A model generated the notes under the pieces. That model ran no database searches. It was not told the origin of the DNA and was given only the letters and a program-made list of their open reading frames with translations. A DNA stretch of 64,000 nucleotides from the NCBI RefSeq assembly GCF_023078495.1, contig NZ_CP095742.1, forward strand, positions 1,426,001 through 1,490,000. Direction: 5' to 3'. Numbering within the stretch: position 1 is the stretch's first letter; each line of letters opens with the position of its first letter. This DNA comes from Luteibacter aegosomatissinici. GTDB taxonomy: Bacteria; Pseudomonadota; Gammaproteobacteria; Xanthomonadales; Rhodanobacteraceae. The position numbers and the translations under genes were made by a program. Below, one piece after another: positions 38,829-47,713 of this stretch.

Positions 38829-38948
38829 TCGTGTTGCACGGCGCCCGTACCGTGCCCGATTCCAGTGCCAGGCGTCAGACCGACAGCAGGTTCGATGCCA
38901 GCCAGATCGGACCGACCGCGCAGTCCCTAGGTAATTTTTCCTAACCGC

Positions 38949-39137
38949 ATGCATGCACGCCCATGGCACCATGCCGGAAAACATGACGTTCTTCGCGAAA
39001 CGGAATCGCTGGCCCTGGCCCGCGACCAGAACCACCATTTCCGCGGCTTTGAATCCGACGTGCATGGCCTGTTGGTGGAATACGACCACGACGGCAGCCA
39101 GCACTACGTCGTCGAAGTGCTCAAACAGGATACGTGA
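38949..39137 (+). CDS. Possible small acidic protein upstream of the Ntn hydrolase gene
   Basis: A 62-codon frame ends SDVHGLLVEYDHDGSQHYVV then EVLKQDT, which looks protein-like. The N-terminus (MHARPWHHAGKHD) does not, and there is no SD before ATG 38949. The stop lies ten bases before the hydrolase start. It could be the tail of a degraded gene. Confidence 0.3.
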   Translation: MHARPWHHAGKHDVLRETESLALARDQNHHFRGFESDVHGLLVEYDHDGSQHYVVEVLKQDT

Positions 39138-39147
39138 GGTGACGACC

Positions 39148-40212
39148 ATGAATGCATTGAAGCGCTTTGTACTCCACGGGCTGGGCGCTGCCGCCCTGGC
39201 GATGTTCGCGGCGCCCATGGTGGCGGATGCCTGCACGCGCGTCGTCTACCTCGGCGCGAACGACGATGTCATTACCGCCCGCTCCATGGACTGGAAGGTG
39301 GATGTCGGCACCAACCTGTGGATTTTCCCTCGGGGCATGAAGCGAACGGGCGAAGCCGGCCCGGGTTCGGTGGCGTGGACCGCGAAGTACGGCAGCGTCA
39401 TCGCCAGCGGGTACGACGTCTCGACCACCGATGGTGCGAACGAGAAGGGCTTGATGGCCAACGTGCTATGGCTCGTGGAATCGACCTACCCGACGCCCCG
39501 GCGCGGCGACCATACGCTGAGCATCGCCATGTGGGCGCAGTACGTGCTGGATAACTTTGCGACGGTGGATGAGGCGGTGAAGGCGCTGGAAAAGGAGCCC
39601 TTCGTCGTGATTACGGACGAGGTGCCCGGCGAGCCACGCCTGGCGACGTTGCATTTATCCATGTCCGATGCGAGCGGCGATAGCGCCATTGTCGAATACA
39701 TCGGTGGCAAGCAGGTGATCCACCACGATCGCAAATACCAGGTGATGACCAACTCACCGACGTTCGATGAGCAGCTAGCGCTGAATACCTACTGGGAGGG
39801 CATAGGGGGCACGGTGATGCTACCGGGTACGAACCGCTCGGCCGATCGCTTCGCCCGCGCATCGTTCTACATCAACGCCATCCCGAAGAGCGAAGACCCG
39901 GACCTCGCCCTGGCAAGCGTTTTCTCCGTGATCAGAAATGCCTCGGTGCCTCTGGGGATCACCACGCCCGACCAGCCCAATATCTCGTCGACCCGCTGGC
40001 GCACGGTGTTCGATCACAAGCGCCGGCTGTATCTGTTCGAATCGACGATCACGCCCAACACCTTCTGGGTGGACCTGAAGAAGATCGATTTCGCGGAGGC
40101 CGCCGGGGTGCGCAAGCTCGACCTGGGGCCGGACCAGAGGAATACGTTCGCCGGCGAGGTCTCGGGCCAGTTCGCCGCGGCGAAGCCGTTCCGCTTCGCC
40201 GGGCTGCACTGA
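39148..40212 (+). CDS. Choloylglycine hydrolase family protein (linear amide C-N hydrolase, Ntn type)
   Basis: A 354-residue exported N-terminal-nucleophile hydrolase. After a signal peptide (1 to about 28) the mature chain begins at Cys29 (CTRVVYLGANDDVITARSMD), the nucleophile of penicillin V acylases and bile-salt hydrolases. Also seen: RGMKR, and the family-typical TNSPTFDEQLALNTYWEGIG. Gram-negative members often hydrolyse penicillin V or acyl-homoserine lactones; which amide is cut here is unknown. ATG 39148 follows GAGGTGA. Confidence 0.88.
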   Translation: MNALKRFVLHGLGAAALAMFAAPMVADACTRVVYLGANDDVITARSMDWKVDVGTNLWIFPRGMKRTGEAGPGSVAWTAKYGSVIASGYDVSTTDGANEKGLMANVLWLVESTYPTPRRGDHTLSIAMWAQYVLDNFATVDEAVKALEKEPFVVITDEVPGEPRLATLHLSMSDASGDSAIVEYIGGKQVIHHDRKYQVMTNSPTFDEQLALNTYWEGIGGTVMLPGTNRSADRFARASFYINAIPKSEDPDLALASVFSVIRNASVPLGITTPDQPNISSTRWRTVFDHKRRLYLFESTITPNTFWVDLKKIDFAEAAGVRKLDLGPDQRNTFAGEVSGQFAAAKPFRFAGLH

Positions 40213-40216
40213 GCCG

Positions 40217-40531
40217 TTACTTGGGCGGCGTGGCGGCCTTGTCGGCCATGTGCTTCAGCATGAACTGCTGGATTTCCTTTTCGGAGACCTTGCCGCGCTT
40301 GGTGGTATCGATCGCATCGAAGTTCTTGGCCGTGGCTGGCATGTTGCCGGCCTCGGCTTCCTCCTTGGTCACGAAGCCATCCTTGTCCTTGTCGGCCAGG
40401 ACGAACTTGTTGTGCAGCTGCTTTTCCGCGTAGTTGAGCCGCGCGCCAACCCCTGTCTGGGCCGTGGCGGCCAGGGGGGAAAGGCAAAGGGCGGCCACGA
40501 GGGCCAGTGCGCAGGTCCTGCCGAAAGCCAT
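40217..40531 (-). CDS. Small exported EF-hand protein
   Basis: A 104-residue protein with a signal peptide (about 1-26, LAATAQ). One canonical EF-hand loop, DKDKDGFVTKEE, lies near 54-65. A second, degenerate one (DTTKRGKVSEKE) lies near 78-89. It probably binds calcium in the periplasm. The start ATG 40531 was chosen over TTG 40678 because the signal peptide begins there. It converges with the Ntn hydrolase gene, with four bases between stops. Confidence 0.8.
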   Translation of the reverse strand: MAFGRTCALALVAALCLSPLAATAQTGVGARLNYAEKQLHNKFVLADKDKDGFVTKEEAEAGNMPATAKNFDAIDTTKRGKVSEKEIQQFMLKHMADKAATPPK

Positions 40532-40746
40532 GAGATCTCTCCATGCAACCGGGGTCGGGTCTGGTGACGTTACCCCTGCCAGTCCTCCCCTGTAAATCGG
40601 TGGATTTGCTGCCCCCAGGCGGGTCGGCAGTCCGGCCTTCACCCCGCGGACCGGGGCAAAATGTGACGAAGTTCTCAAGACGCCCCCGTTCCGGCCGATA
40701 AGGGAAGACGCAACTGGGCATGGCCGCCGGCCATGGGGGTTTCACA

Positions 40747-42207
40747 ATGTCAGGTACGGAAGCACGGCAACGCGCCCGCGAGGCGCTTGCCCAGGCCAAG
40801 GCCAGGGTGGCCAGTCTCAAGCACGTCGACCCGTTCTTCCTGGACCTCTCCCTGGGCGAGGCCCCGGAAGGCGCATGGGCTGGGCCGGACCATGCGGTGA
40901 CTGCCGTGGGCCGCCTGGACGCGGCAGGGTTCTACACCCCCAGCCCCTGCCAGGAAGCCCTGCGTGGCCTGGAAGTGCCCAGCATCGTGAAAGAGGTGTA
41001 CCTTGCCGGGGCGGGGATGCGTGGCCGTTACGACCACGAGACCTTGCGCCGTAGCCTCCCCGAGAGCGTCATGTGGCTCATGGAGAATGTCCGCGGCGAG
41101 AAGGGTGGGGCGCCTCGCATCTACATCCATGTACCCGATGGCTGTGCGGCCCTGGCGGAAGCGCCGGAGGAAACACTGGCTATCCTCGAGCTGCTGGCCG
41201 GGCTGCCGCTGGAAGGCGTGGCCCTGGCCGAAGACGTACCAGACGCTGTCACCACGGGCACCAACATGAGTATTGACGACGCGATCCTTGCCAAGGACAT
41301 CGGGGTCTACAAGACCTTGCTGGAATCGACCCGTGCCATCCCGTGGAAGATCGAGTGGGCGACGCTGCGCTTTGCCTACATCGGCCCGCAGATCGAAGAG
41401 CTGCTGGGCTGGTCGCCGCAATCGTGGCAGACCGTGCAGGACTGGGCCGACCGCATGCACCCCGAGGACCGCGAGTGGGTGTTCAACTTCTGCGTATCGC
41501 AATCGCAGGCTGGCATCGACCATGAAGCCGACTACCGCGCGCTGCGCAAGGATGGCGAATTCGTCTGGATTCGCGATGTGGTGCACGTGGTGCGCAACGA
41601 GGACGGTACGCCAAACGCGCTGATCGGTTTCATGTTCGATATCAGCGAGCGCAAGCGCACTGAAGAAAAGCTTCTCGACATGCAGCGCGAGCTGGAAGAG
41701 CTGTCCTTCAAGGACGGCCTGACCGGCGTGGCCAACCGCCGCCGCTTCGATAACGTGGTAGATGCCCGCTGGCGCGATGCGCGCCAGAACCGTCAGCCGC
41801 TATCGGTGGTCGTGCTCGATATCGATTACTTCAAGCAGTACAACGATCACTACGGCCACCTGGAAGGCGATGAGTGCCTGAAGCGCGTGGCTCGTGCACT
41901 GTCCGGGAGCGTGCGTAGCCCCGACGATCTCCTGTGCCGCTTCGGCGGCGAGGAATTCGTGCTGTTGTTGCCCAACACCGATGAAGCCGCCGCCATGGCC
42001 ATGGCCTGGCGCTGCCTGGATCTGGTCGACAAGGCACTGATTCCGCACGCCGGCGTGGGCCACGACAAACGGTTGACCCTCAGCGCGGGTGTGAACACGC
42101 TGGTGCCCGGCGAGGGCGACAGCGTGCTACCGTTCATCGGCGTGGCTGATGCCCGGTTGTACAAGGCGAAGGAACGCGGGCGCCATCGCGTCGTCGCCGA
42201 GGGCTAA
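40747..42207 (+). CDS. PAS-GGDEF diguanylate cyclase with unrecognised N-terminal domain
   Basis: The 486-residue protein has three parts. Residues 1-170 are an unrecognised region (PSIVKEVYLAGAGMRGRYDH, RIYIHVPDGCAALAEAPEET). Residues about 190-310 form a PAS fold (YIGPQIEELLGWSPQSW, ISERKRTEEKLL). Residues about 325-486 are a GGDEF domain with the active motif GGEEF (about 400-404) and DGLTGVANRRRFD. It is expected to make c-di-GMP under control of the PAS input. No RxxD inhibitory site is obvious before GGEEF (SPDDLLCRF). ATG 40747 is used; ATG 40720 is also possible. Confidence 0.9.
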   Translation: MSGTEARQRAREALAQAKARVASLKHVDPFFLDLSLGEAPEGAWAGPDHAVTAVGRLDAAGFYTPSPCQEALRGLEVPSIVKEVYLAGAGMRGRYDHETLRRSLPESVMWLMENVRGEKGGAPRIYIHVPDGCAALAEAPEETLAILELLAGLPLEGVALAEDVPDAVTTGTNMSIDDAILAKDIGVYKTLLESTRAIPWKIEWATLRFAYIGPQIEELLGWSPQSWQTVQDWADRMHPEDREWVFNFCVSQSQAGIDHEADYRALRKDGEFVWIRDVVHVVRNEDGTPNALIGFMFDISERKRTEEKLLDMQRELEELSFKDGLTGVANRRRFDNVVDARWRDARQNRQPLSVVVLDIDYFKQYNDHYGHLEGDECLKRVARALSGSVRSPDDLLCRFGGEEFVLLLPNTDEAAAMAMAWRCLDLVDKALIPHAGVGHDKRLTLSAGVNTLVPGEGDSVLPFIGVADARLYKAKERGRHRVVAEG

Positions 42208-42269
42208 TTCCATGTCGCGACTGGCCGCATACCTCGTTCGCCGCCAGTTTTCGATCAAGGACCACACCG

Positions 42270-42704
42270 ATGCTTCCCGAAGACGTCGCTCAAGAAATAT
42301 CACGCCGTTTCATTGATGCGTCCGCGCAATGCGAAGCATCACTTCGGGTCGTTATGTCCCACCAGAGCCTCGGCCAGGTCAATGTCTATGGCAAGCTCGT
42401 CGGAAGGTTCGTCGGCAATAGCTTCACCAATGTCCTCAAGCCAATCTGGGATGCAAATCCGCGTCTAAATCCGAAAGAAATGCAGGTACCGTATGTCGCG
42501 CCTCGGGCGACGCTTTCTCCCGAATCAAGAGAGGCGCTGGAGGCGTTCCTGATTGCCGCTCGTGCCAGCATTGAGTTTACGAAGCAGCACATTCCAGAGG
42601 CACAGCAGGAATCCTTGTTCGCATACGGCGGCATGGCAGAGGTCGTCGAAGCCGCTGACGCGATTGCTGCTTTTCTCGAAGAACCGCGTTTTAGAGATCC
42701 ATGA
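42270..42704 (+). CDS. Hypothetical protein
   Basis: A 144-residue, mostly helical soluble protein with no recognised domain (MLPEDVAQEISRRFIDASAQ, VEAADAIAAFLEEP). Codon use is visibly less GC-rich than neighbours (GAA, TCA, TTT, AAA are frequent), suggesting acquisition. The SD is weak (AAGGACC well upstream). It is immediately followed by the composite repeat at 42825-43516. Confidence 0.65.
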   Translation: MLPEDVAQEISRRFIDASAQCEASLRVVMSHQSLGQVNVYGKLVGRFVGNSFTNVLKPIWDANPRLNPKEMQVPYVAPRATLSPESREALEAFLIAARASIEFTKQHIPEAQQESLFAYGGMAEVVEAADAIAAFLEEPRFRDP

Positions 42705-42824
42705 CGCGGTAATGTGATGTGCCGTTGGTAACCGCGAAAGCATTGCCCGAAGTGTCCGAACGTCAGCCTAAAGAAAAGGTTCTTCACGGATTTCCGTGAG
42801 CACATGCTTCATCGCGCCACGTCG

Positions 42825-43023
42825 TCGGTTCATTCGCGTTCGCGAACGCATGTGTTTAGCGGCTAGCGCCGCCTTAGGCTGGGTGGGAGTCGCCATCGGC
42901 GGCGGGCAGGCCCCTGGGTCCGCCAGTCGCGGACCTGCGGACCGGGCCGTAGGCACCGCCCTCGCGATCATCGTTAGCTCGGGCGGCCCTCCGCTCATGT
43001 CGGCCCCAGGGGCCTGCCCGCCA
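42825..43023 (+). repeat. Mosaic intergenic repeat, unit C
   Basis: It carries the same head as units A, B and D (GGTTCATTCGCG...TTTAGCGGC, then GCGGC/GCCGC hairpin) but a different body. The body is closed by the 17-bp inverted arms 42902-42918 and 43005-43021 (GCGGGCAGGCCCCTGGG). Confidence 0.75.
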
Positions 43024-43081
43024 CCGAATCCCTACGTCTCGTTTGGTGTGGCACAAGCTCGCACGACGCCGCTCACCTCCC

Positions 43082-43105
43082 TGTAGGAGCGCGCTTGCGC
43101 ACGAT
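43082..43105 (+). repeat. Short REP-type palindrome (family a)
   Basis: TGTAGGAGCGCGCTTGCGCA..., facing the inverted copy at 43239 in the spacer between units C and D. Confidence 0.8.
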
Positions 43106-43238
43106 CAGCTCACGAAGCGGCGATGCCGAACGCGGTGTTGAATCCAGGCGTCCAGCGCTGTCATTACCGCCCCGTCGTTCGTGTCTTGCGCCGATCGAGG
43201 GAGCGATGTAGCTCTGCGGCGTCATCGCTGCGTGGGCT

Positions 43239-43262
43239 ATCGCGCGCGAGCGCGCTCCTATA
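43239..43262 (-). repeat. Short REP-type palindrome (family a)
   Basis: Inverted copy (ATCGCGCGCGAGCGCGCTCC...) in the spacer between units C and D. The 40 bases before it resemble those before the copy at 1210. Confidence 0.8.
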
Positions 43263-43309
43263 GGTGGTGGACCGCACGCGTGTGGCTCTCCGACCACAAA
43301 CCTCGACGT

Positions 43310-43516
43310 GGGGTGCGCGGGTGGGCAGGCCCTTGGGGCCGACATGAGCGGAGGGCCGCCGGGCGATTCGCGGTTAGCGAAGAGGGCGCCTACGGCCCGG
43401 TCCGAAGGTCCGCGACTGGCGGACCCAAGGGCCTGCCCACCCGCAGCTTCCTCAACCCACCACGCCGTAGGCGGCGCAAGCCGCTAAAAACATGCATTCG
43501 CGAACGCGAATGAACC
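43310..43516 (-). repeat. Mosaic intergenic repeat, unit D (inverted partner of unit C)
   Basis: Read on the minus strand it begins GGTTCATTCGCGTTCGCGAA and shares the body of unit C (GGTCCGCCAGTCGCGGACC-like segment, GGCGGCCCTCCGCTCATGTC). It is closed by the perfect 19-bp arms 43319-43337 and 43424-43442. Confidence 0.75.
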
Positions 43517-43539
43517 GCTCATCTCTCGATCTTCAGGTA

Positions 43540-45558
43540 TCAAGGGCCAGCAGGCGCCTTGGTTGCTGCCGCTGTCGCCGTGGCATCACCTGCGGGGGAT
43601 GCACCTGGCAACGATGTGCCGTGGACGACATCCGCGAGGCGTTTCTGCATGTCGTCGTCGGCCGCCTTGTCGCGGACGGCGTAGCTCACCGTGTAGATGT
43701 AGCTGGCGGTCTTTGGCTGGGCCGGATCGTACACGCGGCTGATCAGGCGCCATTCGTCGCTTTCGAAGGGTTTGCCGTCGCGCGGATGGGCATGCCTGCC
43801 CAGTTCATCCCACAGGTTGTTGGCGTCTTGAGAGGAGTCGGCAAATGGGCGCTGGAAGCGATCGATGTAGACCATGGCGTTCGGTGCTTCCTGCTGGCTC
43901 AGGCTCAGGTGCTGCATGCGCACGACGGGCTTGCCGTCTTCCACGCTCCAGCCACCTGCCACGAACACTTCCGAACGGCCGCCATAGGGGACGATGCTGC
44001 CCGGCCAGCCGGCCTTCACGCCATCGACGGACAGGGTCACGCCCTTGGCATCCTGGCCGAACACCGCATCGCGCAGCATGAGCGGGCGCGGGCCGTGGGC
44101 GAGGAATGCCTGCCACTGCGCGAGCGTGCCGGTGTACGCGATGTCCTCCATGTCGGCCATCATGCGCATCTTCAGGGTCTCCTCGAAGATATCGCCCGCG
44201 CCGGCCATGCGGATCATGCCGACCGCACCGTCGGGCGTCGGCGTCGTCGCGGTCAGCAGCGACATATCGAAGTAGGGGATGGTGAACGCGTCCACGCGCC
44301 AGGTACGGCCCTGGCGGTCGGTGAAGGATTCTGTCGAAGCGGGTTCGCCCAGCGAGGTGACCTTGATGCTCTCGCGCCCGACCTTGCGTGTGATGAAACC
44401 CAGGGTCAGCAGCGTGTCACCGACGGCGCGGCCGCCGGTCAGTGCCGGCTTGTCGGCTTCGGAGTGGATGTGCCACAGCGCGGTGTCGTTCAGCGTCGAG
44501 CGGTCGATGTAGCCCTTGTTCGGTAGCTGCGAACGTTGGGAATCATCCTTGTCCGTGCGCATCCACACACCGCCGTTGTCCTGCACCACCAGCGCGGGCA
44601 CGCCGCCGCTCCATGGGCTGTGGGTCAGGAGTTCGTGTGATTTCTCACCCTGCGGCCAGAGCGAATCGGTGCGCTCCTTGAGCCATGCCTGCGACTCCTT
44701 CGCCAGCGCGTTATCGGAGACAGCGGCAATGCGCGTGTAGAACTCCGCCTGGCTAAGCGGCAGCGGCATTTGCTCACGCAGGCGGCTGTGCCGGGTCTGC
44801 GGGCTGTAGGTGGTGCCGAAATCCATGGAAAGGTCGATGCTGGCAGCCTTTTCCGAGGCATCGAGCACGGCACTGATCGGCAGGGCGAAGTTGAGGTTCT
44901 CGCTGGGCGATTTGCGCAGTACGACGCCGATCACCTTGCCCTTGTCATCGATCAGCGGGCCACCGCTGTTACCCGGTGAGGCGGGGGCGGAGAAGCGCAT
45001 CCACTTCCAGCGGCCGTCCACTTCTTCGGGCGTATCGGAGGTGTACAAGCCATCGCGCAACACCACGCCGGTACCCAGCGCATTGCCCACGGCAATCACG
45101 TTTTCGTTGATCGCGGGGGCGCGTTCGACCTCAAGCGGCTGCACGGTGGGCGCCTGCTTCAGGCTGAACTCGACGAAATCCTGCTGGGGCGAGAATTTCA
45201 CCACCTTGTCCACGGCAAACACGTGGCCCTGCTCATCGCGTAAGGAGAGCGGGCCGCGTACGCTGCCCACGCCGCTGGCGAACACGTGCCAGGCCGTGAC
45301 GAAGCGGTTATCACCAATCGCGAAGGCGGTGCCGATCGACTGGTACTTGTCGGTCCGCTCCTGGTACGGCATCTGGTCGAGCGGCAGGGGCTTCTCGTAG
45401 GCCACCTTGCCGTCATCGGCCTTGGCCGCGACGACCTCGAAGGTGGCCGCCTTTACCCTGGGCAGCAGGGCCGCATCCAGCGTGGCCGCGTGGGCGGCGG
45501 TGGCAGCACAGGCAAGCGCCACCGCGGCGGCGATAGTCCGTTTCATCAGAACAGCCAT
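43540..45558 (-). CDS. Exported trypsin-like serine protease with large unknown C-terminal region (paralogue 1)
   Basis: The 672-residue protein has a signal peptide (about 1-28) and an S1/HtrA-like Trypsin_2 domain: His in FVTAWHVFA, Asp in FSPQQDFVEFS, Ser in SPGNSGGPLIDDKGKVIGVV. About 430 residues follow that match no PDZ or other domain I know. The neighbouring gene 45661-47634 encodes a close paralogue with the same architecture. ATG 45558 follows GGGGAAACGA. It acts in the periplasm or outside the cell. The substrate is unknown; a short Ala/Thr-rich tail ends the protein. Confidence 0.85.
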   Translation of the reverse strand: MAVLMKRTIAAAVALACAATAAHAATLDAALLPRVKAATFEVVAAKADDGKVAYEKPLPLDQMPYQERTDKYQSIGTAFAIGDNRFVTAWHVFASGVGSVRGPLSLRDEQGHVFAVDKVVKFSPQQDFVEFSLKQAPTVQPLEVERAPAINENVIAVGNALGTGVVLRDGLYTSDTPEEVDGRWKWMRFSAPASPGNSGGPLIDDKGKVIGVVLRKSPSENLNFALPISAVLDASEKAASIDLSMDFGTTYSPQTRHSRLREQMPLPLSQAEFYTRIAAVSDNALAKESQAWLKERTDSLWPQGEKSHELLTHSPWSGGVPALVVQDNGGVWMRTDKDDSQRSQLPNKGYIDRSTLNDTALWHIHSEADKPALTGGRAVGDTLLTLGFITRKVGRESIKVTSLGEPASTESFTDRQGRTWRVDAFTIPYFDMSLLTATTPTPDGAVGMIRMAGAGDIFEETLKMRMMADMEDIAYTGTLAQWQAFLAHGPRPLMLRDAVFGQDAKGVTLSVDGVKAGWPGSIVPYGGRSEVFVAGGWSVEDGKPVVRMQHLSLSQQEAPNAMVYIDRFQRPFADSSQDANNLWDELGRHAHPRDGKPFESDEWRLISRVYDPAQPKTASYIYTVSYAVRDKAADDDMQKRLADVVHGTSLPGASPAGDATATAAATKAPAGP

Positions 45559-45660
45559 GTTCGTTTCCCCTGGTTGGTCGCTACAGCGTACGCGACCCAT
45601 GGGGGCGATTTGAAGACGGGTTGCGGGCGCCGTGATGGCGCCCGGTGGCGGCTACCCTGG

Positions 45661-47634
45661 CTAGGGTGCCGAAGGCTTCGCGTCGGGCACGGTCACCCCG
45701 GCCGCCGCCTGTTTCAGCCGCGCCCGCATGTCATCGTCGCTGGCCTTGCCACCCACGGCGTAGGTCAGCACGAACGCGTGCTGGGCTCGGTCCGGATGGG
45801 CCGGGTCGTATACCTGGACGATGAAGCGCCGGTCGTCCTTGTCCACCGGCTGCCCGTCGCGCGGGTGTGCGTGGGTCATCAGGTCGTGCCATAGGCTTTG
45901 CGCCTGGGGTTGTGAGTCCTCGAAATAGCGCTCGTAGCGGTCCAGCTTGACCAGCGGCTCGGGCGTATCGCGTTGCTGCAGCACCAGCGTGCGTACGTGC
46001 AGCGCCGGCTTGCTGTCCTCGTAGGTCCAGCTTGGCTCGATGGCCACTTCAGCACGGCCCTCGAGCGGCACAAGGTCGGCAGGCCAGGTGGCCTTCATGC
46101 CATCGGCGGCCACGGTCACGACGTTGCCTTCCCGGCGTACCGTTGCGTCACGTAGCACCGTGGCCGGCGCGCCGTTGGCGAGGAAGGCCTGCCACTGGGG
46201 CACGCTTCCGTGGAATGCGATGTCTTCCATGTCGGCCATGAGTCGCAGCTGCAGCGCGATCTGCCGTGCGTCACGCGCCATGGCGAAACGGAACATGCCC
46301 ACGGCCCCGTCGGGCGTGGGCGTGCTGGCCAGCACCAGGCAGCCGTTCATGAAAGGCAGGCCGAAGGTCTGCATCGTCCACGTGCGGCCCTGACGATCAG
46401 TGATCGTCTCGGTGGCGTAGGGCGCCCCGAGCGAGGTCACCCTTACCTTGTCCGGGCCCACGTCGCGGCGGAGCAGGCCCTGGGTGAGCAACAGGTCCAT
46501 GACGGCACGGCCGCCAGCGCCAAGTGCGGGCTTATCCGCGTTGGCATGGATGTGCCAGACCACGGTCTGGTCGTACGCGGTTTCTTCGACGAACCCCTGG
46601 TCGGCGGTGGGCGTGCGCTTGCGCGCGGGCTGCTTGCGCACCCAGTTGCCATCGCTGTCCTGGGTCACCATGGCGGGTAGGCTGTCGGTCCACGGGCCAC
46701 GGGTGAGCAGGTCGTGTGAGGCCTTGCCCTCGGGGAACAGCGTGCCGTTATGGCCGTTCATCCACGCCTGCGCTTCGGTATGCGCCCAATTGTCGAAGGT
46801 TTCGCCGATGCGCTGGGTGAAGTCCGCGTACGCCATCGGCAGCGGCACCGTGGCCTTCAGCCGGCTGTTACGGGTCTCGTGGCTGAAGGGCACGGAAAAG
46901 TGTTCGGGCACATCGACGGTCGCGCTGTGATCCGATGCATCGAGCACCTGCCCGATCGGCAGGGCGAAGTTAAGGTTCTCGTTCGGCGACTTACGCAGGA
47001 CGACACCGATGACCTTGCCCTTGTCATCGACCAGCGGGCCGCCGCTGTTGCCGGGCGATGCCGGGGCGGAGAAGCGCAGCCACTTCCAGCGGCCGTCCAC
47101 TTCCTCGGGGGTGTCGGATGTGTACAAGCCATCGCGCAATACCACGCCCGTGCCCAGCGCATTGCCTACGGCGAAAACCGCTTCATTGACGGCAGGCGCG
47201 CGCTCGACAGGAAGTGGATCGACGGTGGGGCCCTTGGTCAGGCTGAACTCGACGAAGTCCTGCTGTGGCGATGCGCGGAGGATCTGGTTGATCGCATAGA
47301 CGTGGCCTTGCTCATCGCGCAGCATGAGCGGGCCCTGCAGGCTATCCACGCCCTCCATGAAGACATGGAACGCGGTGACATAACGGCCATCGCCGATCGC
47401 GAAGGCCGTGCCCAGGGAGCTGTAGTGGTCGTTGCGTTCCTGGAACGGCAGCTGGTCCAGCGGCAACGGCTTCTCATACGTCACCTTGCTGTCATCGGCT
47501 TTCGCCGCGACGACTTCAAAAGTTGCCGCACGTACCTTGGGCAACAGCGCTGGATCGAGCGTGGCCGCGGAGGCGGCCGTGGCGAAGGCGCTGCCGATGG
47601 CGAGCGCGAGCGACCACTTCAACAGAACAGCCAT
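45661..47634 (-). CDS. Exported trypsin-like serine protease with large unknown C-terminal region (paralogue 2)
   Basis: The 657-residue protein has a signal peptide (about 1-24) and the same triad pattern: YVTAFHVFM, SPQQDFVEFS and SPGNSGGPLVDDKGKVIG. Over the first 250 mature residues most positions are identical to paralogue 1. The long C-terminal region is also shared (TPDGAVGM, HAHPRDG), but diverges more. ATG 47634 follows AAGGGAAGTG and the leader ACAGCCATG context resembles paralogue 1. The tandem arrangement indicates duplication. The upstream member is 103 bases from paralogue 1, so cotranscription is likely. Confidence 0.85.
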   Translation of the reverse strand: MAVLLKWSLALAIGSAFATAASAATLDPALLPKVRAATFEVVAAKADDSKVTYEKPLPLDQLPFQERNDHYSSLGTAFAIGDGRYVTAFHVFMEGVDSLQGPLMLRDEQGHVYAINQILRASPQQDFVEFSLTKGPTVDPLPVERAPAVNEAVFAVGNALGTGVVLRDGLYTSDTPEEVDGRWKWLRFSAPASPGNSGGPLVDDKGKVIGVVLRKSPNENLNFALPIGQVLDASDHSATVDVPEHFSVPFSHETRNSRLKATVPLPMAYADFTQRIGETFDNWAHTEAQAWMNGHNGTLFPEGKASHDLLTRGPWTDSLPAMVTQDSDGNWVRKQPARKRTPTADQGFVEETAYDQTVVWHIHANADKPALGAGGRAVMDLLLTQGLLRRDVGPDKVRVTSLGAPYATETITDRQGRTWTMQTFGLPFMNGCLVLASTPTPDGAVGMFRFAMARDARQIALQLRLMADMEDIAFHGSVPQWQAFLANGAPATVLRDATVRREGNVVTVAADGMKATWPADLVPLEGRAEVAIEPSWTYEDSKPALHVRTLVLQQRDTPEPLVKLDRYERYFEDSQPQAQSLWHDLMTHAHPRDGQPVDKDDRRFIVQVYDPAHPDRAQHAFVLTYAVGGKASDDDMRARLKQAAAGVTVPDAKPSAP

Positions 47635-47713
47635 GTTCACTTCCCTTTGGATTTTCCGCAGGGTAGTGCAGGGCGGGGGCCGAATTGAACCGGCAAGTTC
47701 CTGCGAGCAAACC

